Assembly (NCBI GenBank): GCA_002842935.1
Contig: PHEM01000053.1
Coordinates: forward strand, 1-13,439
Direction: 5' to 3'
Source of the DNA: Alphaproteobacteria bacterium HGW-Alphaproteobacteria-13
Lineage (GTDB): Bacteria > Pseudomonadota > Alphaproteobacteria > Sphingomonadales > Sphingomonadaceae
DNA length: 13,439 nt
The translations under genes were made by a program, and so were the position numbers. The stretch's first letter is position 1. Each line of letters begins with the position of its first letter. Shown here piece by piece: positions 6,851 to 12,692 of the stretch. A model generated the notes under the pieces. The model was not told where the DNA came from. It saw only the letters and a program-made list of their open reading frames with translations, and searched no databases.

Positions 6851-6936
6851 GTGTACTCCCGCGAAGGCGGGAGTCCATCTCCGGTCGGCGCCATCTTGAA
6901 CCGGCCGGAGATGGGTCCCCGCCTTCGCGGGGACAC
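6851..6936. repeat. Paired palindromes between convergent genes
   Basis: The arm at 6851-6888 and the arm at 6901-6936 are imperfect reverse complements separated by 12 nt. Each arm contains its own palindrome: CTCCCGCGAAGGCGGGAG at 6856-6873, and the related CCCCGCCTTCGCGGGG at 6917-6932. The nested symmetry allows a cruciform. The CCGCGAAGGCGG core is, as I recall, a very common intergenic repeat in sphingomonads. It separates the zinc-ribbon gene from the convergent dnaN and could terminate both transcripts, although a T-run is missing. Confidence 0.75.
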
Positions 6937-7003
6937 AAATGCTTACTTCAAAGCCGATCAGGCTAAAAAAGCCCGTTTAACGCGCAGCGCCGTTCACGGA
7001 CCC

Positions 7004-8119
7004 TCAAACCCGCATCGGCATCAGCACGTAAAGCGCGGGGCTTTTCTCGCTTTCGCGGATCAGCGTCGGGGCGTTGGCGTCGGCGAGGTGCAGTTCCACC
7101 GTGTCGCCATCGACCTGCCCCAATATGTCGGACAGGTAGCGCGCGTTGAAACCGATCTCCATCGCCTCGCTGTCATAGCCCGCGGCCAGTTCCTCGGCCG
7201 CCGTGCCGTTTTCGGGACTCGTCACCGACAGGGTAATGCGGTCCTTGTCCAGCCCGACCTTCACCGCGCGGGTCTTTTCGCTGGCGATGGTCGACACGCG
7301 GTCGACGCCCTGGAACAGGCTCTTGGGATCGACTTTCAGCAGCCGGTCGTTCGCGGTCGGGATGACGCGGCTGTAATCGGGGAAGGTGCCGTCGATCAGC
7401 TTCGACGTCAGCACGGCGTTGCCGAGCTGGAAGCGGATCTTGGTCGCCGACAGGCTGATTTCCACATTGCCTTCCGCCTCGTCGAGCAGCTTGCGGATTT
7501 CGCTCACGCATTTGCGCGGGACGATGACGTCGGGCATGGCGTTCGCACCGTCGGGGCGCGTCACCGTATAGCGCGCGAGGCGATGGCCGTCGGTCGCCGC
7601 GGCCTTCAGCACCGGGCCGCTCGCATCCTCCGCGACGTGCAGGAAGATGCCGTTGAGGTAATAGCGCGTCTCCTCGGTCGAGATGGCGAAGCGCGTCTTG
7701 TCGATGATCTGGATCAGTTCGCCCACGGGCAGTTCGAAGCTGGTCGGCAGTTCGCCTTCCGCGATCACCGGGAAATCGTCGCGCGGCAGCGTCGGCAGGT
7801 TGAAGTTTGACCGCCCGGCCTTGACCTGCATCTTGCCATCGGCGGCGGCGAGGCTGACTTCGGCGCCTTCGGGCAGTTTGCGGGCGATTTCGAACAAGGT
7901 GTGCGCCGACACGGTGGTGGTGCCCGGCGTCTCGACCTTGGCCGCGACGGTTTCGACGACTTGCAGGTCGAGATCGGTCGCCATCAGCTTGAGCTGGCCG
8001 GTCGCGTCGGCCTCTATCAGCACGTTCGACAGGATGGGAATGGTGTTGCGCCGCTCGACCACGGACTGGACATGGCCGAGGCTTTTGAGAAGCACCGCAC
8101 GCTCGATCGTCGCTTTCAT
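7004..8119 (-). CDS. dnaN: DNA polymerase III subunit beta (sliding clamp)
   Basis: A 371-residue protein of the usual clamp length that forms the ring-shaped dimer tethering replicative polymerase to DNA. It starts MKATIERAVLLKSLGHVQSVVERRNTIPILSNVLIEA and ends in the canonical VLMPMRV. It has the repeated clamp-fold landmarks: MATDLDLQVVE in domain 1, TRYYLNGIFLH and ATDGHRLA in domain 2, and the LIDGTFPDY loop leading into domain 3. The ATG at 8119 is a standard start with GGAA close upstream. Unlike the dnaA-dnaN-recF arrangement, no dnaA, recF or gyrB is adjacent, which is common in alphaproteobacteria. It is convergent with the zinc-ribbon gene and divergent from the exported IalB-like protein. 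Confidence 0.98.
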   Translation of the reverse strand: MKATIERAVLLKSLGHVQSVVERRNTIPILSNVLIEADATGQLKLMATDLDLQVVETVAAKVETPGTTTVSAHTLFEIARKLPEGAEVSLAAADGKMQVKAGRSNFNLPTLPRDDFPVIAEGELPTSFELPVGELIQIIDKTRFAISTEETRYYLNGIFLHVAEDASGPVLKAAATDGHRLARYTVTRPDGANAMPDVIVPRKCVSEIRKLLDEAEGNVEISLSATKIRFQLGNAVLTSKLIDGTFPDYSRVIPTANDRLLKVDPKSLFQGVDRVSTIASEKTRAVKVGLDKDRITLSVTSPENGTAAEELAAGYDSEAMEIGFNARYLSDILGQVDGDTVELHLADANAPTLIRESEKSPALYVLMPMRV

Positions 8120-8243
8120 CTATTCCGTCATCCCTGTGCCTGTCAGGAAAAGTCCCTGAAGAGAAGGGCGGAGCAGGCGCCCCGCGCCCCGAATCCCGTC
8201 CCCTCGAAAATGCCAACCTTCCTTAACGAACGCACCGCGCCGC

Positions 8244-8259
8244 GCAAGCCATGGCTTGC
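8244..8259. promoter_or_regulatory. Perfect 16-bp palindrome between dnaN and the IalB-like gene
   Basis: GCAAGCCATGGCTTGC is a gapless perfect palindrome in the 171-bp divergent region, 31 bp before the ATG of the plus-strand gene and 124 bp before the dnaN start. This placement is compatible with an operator for the plus-strand gene. I do not recognise it as the site of a known regulator. The remainder of the region (8120-8290) holds no convincing gene. Confidence 0.4.
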
Positions 8260-8290
8260 AATGGGACGACAATCGCGCGAACGAGGCGCG

Positions 8291-8800
8291 ATGCGTCGAA
8301 CGGTCCTGTTTTTCCTGATGCTGGCGGCTCTTCCGGGCGCGGCGATGGCGAGTCCGCGCGACGCGCTGGGCATTTTCGACGGCTGGGGCGCCTTTCGCGA
8401 GTCCGCCCAAGGTGCTTCAGCCCCGCGCTGCTTCGCCATCGCCGCGCCCGCCGCGACGATCGGGAGACCCACCGCCAAACCCTATGCCAGCATCGGATAT
8501 TGGCCGAAATCGCGGATTCGCGGCCAATTCTACGTCCGCCTGTCGAAAGCGCGCAGCGCGCAGCGCGAGCTGCGCCTGACGGTCGGCAGCCGCCGCTTCA
8601 TCCTGACCGGCAACGGCGTCCACGGCTGGGCGAGCGACGCACGCATGGACGCCGCGATCGTCGCCGCGATGCGGTCCGCCCCCAGCATGAGCGTCGAAAG
8701 CAGCACGCCCACGGGCGGCGCCATCGCCGACACCTACCGCCTGCGCGGCGCCGCGACCGCGATCGACGCGGCGGCGTTGGGGTGTGCGAAGCAAGGTTAA
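8291..8800 (+). CDS. Exported protein, possibly IalB-like
   Basis: A 169-residue secreted or periplasmic protein. Residues 1-20 are a clear signal peptide (MRR, hydrophobic core, AMA before Ser21). The mature part has GIFDGWGAFRE, PRCFAIAAP with Cys47, GQFYVRLS, RRFILTGNGVHGWASDARMDAAIVAAMRSAPSMSV, and a closing AALGCAKQG with Cys165; the two cysteines could form a disulfide. The layout (short exported domain, CFA near the start, AMR...SM followed by a strand) is reminiscent of the invasion-associated locus B family, but the match is loose. The ATG at 8291 is chosen for the signal peptide and the GAGG just upstream; earlier in-frame starts would bury the signal. Function is unknown. Confidence 0.8.
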   Translation: MRRTVLFFLMLAALPGAAMASPRDALGIFDGWGAFRESAQGASAPRCFAIAAPAATIGRPTAKPYASIGYWPKSRIRGQFYVRLSKARSAQRELRLTVGSRRFILTGNGVHGWASDARMDAAIVAAMRSAPSMSVESSTPTGGAIADTYRLRGAATAIDAAALGCAKQG

Positions 8801-8821
8801 CATATGCCGGAGGACGTTTTC

Positions 8822-9292
8822 TCACCCGTACATCATGGCCTTCGCGATGAACAACAAGAAAGAGATGAGCGAGAATAGCACCGCAAGAACCGCCAGAATA
8901 CGGGCCTTACGACCCTTGACTGGACGTTTGAGACCAAGACGCCATTCGCGTCGTCGCCAGGTAATCACCGCAAAAGTAAGCAGCGGAATGTTCGTGAACA
9001 TCCACATGAACGGAACCGTGACGGTCCATGACGTCGTGAAGAGGGAAACGATCCCCATGCCTATGAAGAGCACCGGAATAGCCACACAACCAGCCGTCTG
9101 GAGGCGAAGTTTCAAATCCTCTTCGGCCCATTTGGCCTCAAGTGCTTGCTGCTCGGTTTCTTCTTCCACCTCCTCACCTTCGTCAGGCGTGTAGAGCCAT
9201 TCCTCGAAGCGGCTGTCGGCGAGTCGCTTGCGCGCCTTCAGCGGTCCGTCAAACGGCGCGGCAGGTTCGCCGAAATTCGGTGGTTTTTCCAA
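8822..9292 (-). CDS. Three-helix membrane protein of unknown function
   Basis: A 156-residue protein not recognised as a known family. Residues 1-65 are hydrophilic with a run of acidic residues (DEGEEVEEETEQQ, 37-49), probably helical. Three hydrophobic segments follow at about 67-87, 90-111 and 131-151, with a basic loop WRRREWRLGLKRPVKGRK between the second and third. The start is a TTG at 9292 with GGCGGAG upstream; there is no ATG between it and the upstream stop codon. The base composition is lower in G+C than the neighbours (hand counts of two 60-base stretches give 57% and 52%, against 70% in similar stretches of rlmN and the 8291 gene), which hints at separate origin. It lies 49 bp downstream of the DUF2442 gene on the same strand and may be the third gene of that cassette. 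Confidence 0.72.
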   Translation of the reverse strand: MEKPPNFGEPAAPFDGPLKARKRLADSRFEEWLYTPDEGEEVEEETEQQALEAKWAEEDLKLRLQTAGCVAIPVLFIGMGIVSLFTTSWTVTVPFMWMFTNIPLLTFAVITWRRREWRLGLKRPVKGRKARILAVLAVLFSLISFLLFIAKAMMYG

Positions 9293-9341
9293 TGCCCGCG
9301 CTCCGCCTGATTACAACAAACCCCAAATCAAGCCTTCTCCA

Positions 9342-9794
9342 TCAGGCCGCCCGGTGCAATCCGTCGCTGACCTCCCACCCCCGACAGGCCAGCAGGATCG
9401 GCTTCGGCACCTTTTTCTCGCCATTGGAATAATAGGCGATCATCCGGCGCGACACGCCCAGCGCATCGGCAGCCTTCGACAAGGACAAGGCATGGCGCAT
9501 CCGCCATTCGAGGAAGGCTCGCGCATCGCCATGCCCCGTGGACGAGAGCGTTTCGAGCCACAGCATGTCCGCGCCCAGTTCCGCCCCCGAAGGCCAGCAC
9601 AGGCTATGCCCCCAATCCCCGACTTCCACCTTGGCGAACTCGGCGGGATCGCGCAGCGCGGCGAATGCCGGATCGTCGAGGATCGCACTCAGATCGACAT
9701 CGGCTGCCGTCCCGTCGGACCACGACAGATGCAGCGATGACAGCCCGGTCGCGCGCACGGCGGAAATGGTGCGGGTCTTGTCAGTGATGGTCAT
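9342..9794 (-). CDS. DUF2442 protein with C-terminal helix-turn-helix
   Basis: A 150-residue two-domain protein. Residues about 10-80 fit DUF2442: SLHLSWSDGTAADVDLSAIL, then FAALRDPAEFAKVEVGDWGHSLCWPSGAELGADMLW. Residues about 92-140 form an Xre-like helix-turn-helix, with LSLSKAADALGVSRRMIAYY at 103-122 and NGEKKVPKP after it. Such proteins typically follow a DUF4160 gene, and the pair has been regarded as toxin-antitoxin-like; the helix-turn-helix suggests this one is the DNA-binding regulator or antitoxin. Its ATG overlaps the TGA of the DUF4160 gene as ATGA, so translation is coupled. The start inside a longer open frame is fixed by that overlap. A palindrome in the cassette promoter is its likely target (inference). 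Confidence 0.88.
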   Translation of the reverse strand: MTITDKTRTISAVRATGLSSLHLSWSDGTAADVDLSAILDDPAFAALRDPAEFAKVEVGDWGHSLCWPSGAELGADMLWLETLSSTGHGDARAFLEWRMRHALSLSKAADALGVSRRMIAYYSNGEKKVPKPILLACRGWEVSDGLHRAA

Positions 9795-10018
9795 CCGTTC
9801 AACTCCTGCCATGTCTGCATCAGCAAGGCCTGATTGGGCCGTGCCCATAGCAAAGCATCCTTCAGGACTGTCGTCGGCACGGTGCCCACGATCAGGTCGA
9901 ACGACATGATCGCCACCGAGCAGCGAAAGTCCGGGCCTTCGATGTGGAAATGCGGCACGCCATGATCGCGGACATAAACGGCAATCTTCCAGCGGGAACC
10001 GCGATACATCATGACCAT
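9791..10018 (-). CDS. DUF4160 domain protein (possible toxin partner)
   Basis: A 75-residue protein with the DUF4160 pattern: a short strand-rich start (MYRGSRWKIAVYVRDHG), then VPHFHIEGPD with His23 and His25 in place of the family's PPHxHV motif, and a helical tail ending TWQELNG. Function in this family is not established; the small size and DUF2442 partner suggest the effector of a toxin-antitoxin-like pair. Possible starts are TTG 10024 and ATG 10018, 10012 and 10009. The -10 box of the probable promoter covers 10024-10029, so TTG 10024 would not be in the transcript; ATG 10018 lies at the predicted transcript start, and no Shine-Dalgarno sequence is visible. It overlaps the next gene by 4 bp. 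Confidence 0.85.
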   Translation of the reverse strand: MVMMYRGSRWKIAVYVRDHGVPHFHIEGPDFRCSVAIMSFDLIVGTVPTTVLKDALLWARPNQALLMQTWQELNG

Positions 10019-10023
10019 GGTCA

Positions 10024-10052
10024 ATGATAGTGCAACTGTTGCACCATTTCAA
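10024..10052 (-). promoter_or_regulatory. Sigma-70-type promoter of the DUF4160-DUF2442 cassette
   Basis: Read on the minus strand, TTGAAA (10052-10047) and TATCAT (10029-10024) are exactly 17 bp apart; each box has four or more consensus bases and the spacing is ideal. The predicted start, about 6-7 nt after the -10 box, is near 10017-10018, at the first ATG of the DUF4160 gene. This implies a leaderless or very short-leader mRNA. Confidence 0.6.
10030..10044. promoter_or_regulatory. Candidate operator inside the promoter spacer
   Basis: GTGCAACTGTTGCAC is a perfect 7-bp-arm palindrome around one central base. It lies wholly between the -35 and -10 boxes of the minus-strand cassette promoter, immediately next to the -10 box. 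A dimeric helix-turn-helix protein bound there would block RNA polymerase. The DUF2442 protein is the obvious candidate (inference). Confidence 0.6.
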
Positions 10053-10078
10053 GTATGCGCGTCGCAGACACCCCACAA

Positions 10079-10107
10079 TTGCGCTTTCCCGCCTTCCCCA
10101 TTATATG
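10079..10107 (+). promoter_or_regulatory. Putative rlmN promoter
   Basis: TTGCGC (10079-10084) and TATATG (10102-10107) are 17 bp apart. The predicted start, near 10114, is just before the chosen rlmN ATG at 10118 and would exclude the longer ATG at 10055. The boxes are only partial matches, so this is tentative. Confidence 0.35.
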
Positions 10108-10117
10108 CGCGCGCATC

Positions 10118-11350
10118 ATGCAGATTCCCGGCCATATCGATCCCGTCATCACGGGCACCGTCCCCCTGCGCGGGGGCAATCGTGTCGATCTGGTCGGGCT
10201 GACGCGCGACGGCATCCGCGCCGCGCTGGAAGGGGCGGGACTGGACGCCAAGGCGGCGAAGCTGCGCGGCAAGCAGATCTGGCACTGGATCTATCATCGC
10301 GGCGTCACCGACTTCGATGCGATGACCGATATCGCCAAGACGATGCGGCCCTGGCTGACCGAGCGTTTCATCGTCGGCCGACCCACGATCGTCACGGCGC
10401 AGGTGTCGAACGACGGCACGCGCAAATGGCTGCTCGCCGCGGCGGACGGGCAGGAATATGAAATGGTGTTCATCCCCGACGCCGATCGCGGGACACTGTG
10501 CGTCTCCAGTCAGGTCGGCTGCACGCTCAATTGCCGTTTCTGCCACACCGGCACGATGCGCCTCGTCCGCAACCTCGCGGCGGGGGAGATCGTCGGGCAG
10601 GTGCTGCTGGCGCGCGACGCGCTGGGCGAATGGCCCAAGGGAACGATGGCAGGCGGCGCAGACGACGAGGATGACGACGCCGGCCATTACACCGCCGACG
10701 GCCGGATGCTGACCAACATCGTGATGATGGGCATGGGCGAGCCGCTCTATAATTTCGACGAAGTGAAGAGCGCGCTGAAGATCGTCATGGACGGCGACGG
10801 CCTCGCGCTGTCGAAGCGGCGCATCACGCTGTCGACCAGCGGCGTCGTGCCGATGATGGCGCGCGCGGGTGAGGAGATCGGCGTCAATCTCGCCGTGTCG
10901 CTGCACGCCGTCAGCAAGGAAGTGCGCGACGAGATCGTGCCGCTCAACCGCAAATATGGCATCGAGGAACTGCTCGCCGCCTGCGCCGCCTATCCGGGCG
11001 CGAACAATGCGCGGCGCATCACGTTCGAATATGTGATGCTGAAGGACAAGAACGACAGCGATCGGGACGCGCGCGAACTGGTGCGGCTGATCAAGCAGTA
11101 CCGGCTGCCCGCGAAGGTCAACCTGATCCCCTTCAACCCGTGGCCCGGCGCGCTTTACGAATGCTCGTCGCCGGAACGCGTGCGGGCGTTCAGCAACATC
11201 ATCTTCGAAAGCGGCATCAGCGCCCCGATCCGCACCCCGCGCGGGCGCGACATCATGGCCGCCTGCGGCCAGCTGAAGAGCGCGGCGACCAAGCCCAGCC
11301 GCGCGGAGCTGGATCGCATCGCGGAAGAGAAGCAGGCGGCGCTGGGGTGA
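10118..11350 (+). CDS. rlmN: 23S rRNA A2503 / tRNA A37 C2-methyltransferase
   Basis: A 410-residue radical-SAM enzyme that methylates C2 of adenosine 2503 in 23S rRNA and A37 of some tRNAs. The iron-sulfur cluster cysteines are Cys135, Cys139 and Cys142 in CTLNCRFC. The two catalytic cysteines are Cys128 (GTLCVSSQ), seven residues before the cluster as in E. coli, and Cys383 in DIMAACGQL. MMGMGEPL, the SAM-binding GEP-type motif, is at 203-210. An acidic insert (about 178-195, DDEDDD) follows the cluster, as is usual in alphaproteobacteria. The start MQIPGHIDPV matches sphingomonad homologues as I remember them; an in-frame ATG at 10055 would add 21 atypical residues. No ribosome binding site is visible. 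It is divergent from the DUF4160 cassette. Confidence 0.96.
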   Translation: MQIPGHIDPVITGTVPLRGGNRVDLVGLTRDGIRAALEGAGLDAKAAKLRGKQIWHWIYHRGVTDFDAMTDIAKTMRPWLTERFIVGRPTIVTAQVSNDGTRKWLLAAADGQEYEMVFIPDADRGTLCVSSQVGCTLNCRFCHTGTMRLVRNLAAGEIVGQVLLARDALGEWPKGTMAGGADDEDDDAGHYTADGRMLTNIVMMGMGEPLYNFDEVKSALKIVMDGDGLALSKRRITLSTSGVVPMMARAGEEIGVNLAVSLHAVSKEVRDEIVPLNRKYGIEELLAACAAYPGANNARRITFEYVMLKDKNDSDRDARELVRLIKQYRLPAKVNLIPFNPWPGALYECSSPERVRAFSNIIFESGISAPIRTPRGRDIMAACGQLKSAATKPSRAELDRIAEEKQAALG

Positions 11351-11356
11351 TGATCT

Positions 11357-11491
11357 CCCCTCCCGCATGCGGGAGGGGTTGGGGGTGGGCGCGAGCCGCA
11401 GGCTCGCTCCTGCGCTGGCGTCTTGCCCACCCCGCTGCGGCTAAGCCAGCAAGCTGGCAAGCCTCGCTGCCCCTCCCGCTTGCGGGAGGGG
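11357..11491. repeat. Branched palindromic repeat element after rlmN
   Basis: Two 22-nt perfect palindromes with CCCCTCCCGC/GCGGGAGGGG arms bound the element (11357-11378, AT centre; 11470-11491, TT centre). Inside are a 9-bp stem GGGGTGGGC/GCCCACCCC (11382-11390, 11425-11433) enclosing a hairpin GCGAGCC-GCA-GGCTCGC (11391-11407), and another hairpin GCCAGC-AA-GCTGGC (11445-11458). This fits a compound REP element. It starts 6 bp after the rlmN stop codon. No coding sequence is apparent within it. Confidence 0.75.
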
Positions 11492-11520
11492 AAGAGGCAG
11501 TGCTTTCGCCCCCAACCTCC

Positions 11521-11591
11521 GTGTTGCAAAAACAACACAGTCGGGAAAATCCTTTCATTCTGAACGCCCTGTTCATTGCGGCGACAGCCGC
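11521..11591 (+). promoter_or_regulatory. Leader region of the beta-barrel gene with three small inverted repeats
   Basis: The gap 11351-11660 has no gene; its second half holds GTGTTG-N6-CAACAC (11521-11538), TGAAC-N5-GTTCA (11561-11575) and GCGGC-GACA-GCCGC (11578-11591). The first overlaps a TTGCAA that could be a -35 box, but no good -10 box is seen. The TGAAC/GTTCA pair is a plausible operator. Function is not known. Confidence 0.3.
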
Positions 11592-11660
11592 GAAGGCCAT
11601 CTAAGGCGCACGGATCGCGACCCAAAGGGCGCGGTCCTGTCCAGAGTAAAGGAAAAGAAA

Positions 11661-12119
11661 ATGAAGAAGTTCGCACTTGCCACCGCTCTCCTCTCCGCCG
11701 CCGCCATCGCGACGCCCGCCCTCGCCCAGAGCGGCGAAGGCCATGCCGAAGTGCGCGGCGGCTATGTCACCGGCAGCGGATATGACGACGCCACGCTGGG
11801 CGTCGCGGCGGGCTATGACATCGACCTCGGCACGGCCTTCGCCGGCGCGGAAATCGCGGGCGACAAGATTCTGGCGGGCGGCGAGGAAGTTATCTTCTCG
11901 GCCGGCGGCCGGCTCGGCACCAACATCGGCACGGGCGGCAAACTCTATGCCGCCGGCGGCTACACCTTCGGCTATGTCGACGATCCCTATGCCGGTGTCG
12001 GCTATCAGCACAAGCTCGGCAACAGCCTCTATGGCAAGGCCGAATGGCGCCACCAGTTCCTGGGCGGCGGGTTCAAGGACTATGACACCTTCATGGTCGG
12101 TCTCGGCTTCGCTTTCTGA
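11661..12119 (+). CDS. Small outer-membrane beta-barrel protein
   Basis: A 152-residue exported protein. Residues 1-22 are a textbook signal peptide (MKK, hydrophobic core, ALA before Gln23). The mature 130 residues alternate polar and hydrophobic positions with many Gly and Tyr (AEVRGGYVTGSGYDDATLGVAAGYDIDL and onward) and end in VGLGFAF, a C-terminal aromatic residue as required by the outer-membrane assembly machinery. This suggests an eight-stranded barrel of the OmpA-like/porin-family type; pore function or ligand cannot be told. It has a strong ribosome binding site, AAAGGA, 7 nt before the ATG. It is a single-gene transcript, with a leader of possibly 100 nt or more and a strong terminator, consistent with abundant expression (inference). 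Confidence 0.88.
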   Translation: MKKFALATALLSAAAIATPALAQSGEGHAEVRGGYVTGSGYDDATLGVAAGYDIDLGTAFAGAEIAGDKILAGGEEVIFSAGGRLGTNIGTGGKLYAAGGYTFGYVDDPYAGVGYQHKLGNSLYGKAEWRHQFLGGGFKDYDTFMVGLGFAF

Positions 12120-12145
12120 TCGGTTCGGACAGCGACGAAAAACGG

Positions 12146-12177
12146 AAAGGGGCGGCCCACGGGTCGCCCCTTTTCTT
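12146..12177 (+). terminator. Intrinsic terminator of the beta-barrel gene
   Basis: The stem AAAGGGGCG (12146-12154) pairs with CGCCCCTTT (12165-12173), extended inward by a G-T pair and two C-G pairs around a CACG loop. It is followed by a T-rich tail (TTTTCTTGT from 12171). It starts 26 bp after the stop codon. This is the clearest rho-independent terminator in the window. Confidence 0.88.
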
Positions 12178-12187
12178 GTGCGCAGTT

Positions 12188-12310
12188 CCTCCCCGGAACG
12201 GGGAGGGGGACCGTCGAAGACGGTGGAGGGGCCGGGACGGTGCGTCAGGTCGAGAGGTTTCGGCCCCTCCGTCAGCCCTGCGGGCTGCCACCTCCCCGTT
12301 CCGGGGAGGA
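12188..12310. repeat. Branched palindromic repeat element upstream of ynfA-like gene
   Basis: A perfect 20-bp inverted repeat bounds the element (12188-12207 and 12291-12310); each arm is itself a palindrome (CCTCCCC-GGAAC-GGGGAGG and its complement). Inside are a 10-bp stem GGAGGGGCCG/CGGCCCCTCC (12225-12234, 12261-12270) and hairpins ACCGTC-GAA-GACGGT (12210-12224) and CAGCCC-TGC-GGGCTG (12273-12287). It has the same general architecture as the element at 11357-11491 with different sequence. It fills most of the 12120-12362 gap, which holds no gene. Confidence 0.8.
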
Positions 12311-12362
12311 ATAAACTTTACCGCCCCTTCCCTTTCCCCTTCAACCGCGCCACGGTGCGCGG

Positions 12363-12692
12363 ATGACGGCATGGGCTTATATCGGCGCGGCATTGGCCGA
12401 GATCGCGGGATGCTTCGCTTTCTGGGCGTGGCTGCGGATGGACAAGCCGATCTGGTGGATCGTGCCCGGCATGGCGGCGCTGGCGCTGTTCGCCTGGCTG
12501 CTGACTTTGGTCGACGCCGATCATGCCGGGCGCGCCTATGCCGCCTATGGCGGGGTCTATATCGCATCGGCGCTCGTCTGGCTGTGGGCCGTCGAGGGCG
12601 CGAAGCCCGACCGCTGGGACCTGATCGGCGCCGCCGTCTGCCTGTGCGGCGCGGCGATCATCCTGTTCGGGCCGCGCGGAAGCCCGGCATGA
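12363..12692 (+). CDS. YnfA/UPF0060 family small membrane protein
   Basis: A 109-residue inner-membrane protein with four hydrophobic helices at about 3-23, 31-50, 58-77 and 86-103. The family landmarks AEIAGCFAFWAWLR (12-25), AGRAYAAYGGVYI (55-68), LVWLWAVEG (71-79) and DRWDLIGAAVCLCGAAIILF (83-102) identify it as YnfA/UPF0060, which is distantly related to small multidrug resistance transporters. The physiological substrate is not settled. The ATG at 12363 is the only sensible start and has no strong ribosome binding site. Its stop codon overlaps the start of the MOSC gene as ATGA, which indicates a two-gene operon. It is preceded by the repeat element 12188-12310. Confidence 0.92.
   Translation: MTAWAYIGAALAEIAGCFAFWAWLRMDKPIWWIVPGMAALALFAWLLTLVDADHAGRAYAAYGGVYIASALVWLWAVEGAKPDRWDLIGAAVCLCGAAIILFGPRGSPA

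Noticed and set aside
6961..6980. An intrinsic terminator for dnaN around the A/T run at 6965-6970
   Set aside because: The T-run on the dnaN strand is not directly preceded by a stable stem; the only stem found is about 6 bp with a bulge and lies 8 nt away.
6851..7810. A 319-codon plus-strand open frame opposite dnaN
   Set aside because: It begins inside the palindromic repeat and runs antisense to an unmistakable sliding clamp.
10055..10117. A longer rlmN start at ATG 10055
   Set aside because: The added 21 residues do not match the usual N-terminus, and a promoter-like pair of boxes at 10079-10107 would start the transcript after it.
10049..11368. A 439-codon minus-strand open frame opposite rlmN
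   Set aside because: rlmN on the plus strand has all radical-SAM and catalytic cysteines; the reverse frame has no recognisable domain.
2703..12310. A CRISPR array made of the repeated GC-rich palindromes
   Set aside because: The copies are few, irregularly spaced, lie between different genes and have no spacer-sized uniform intervals; no cas gene is present.
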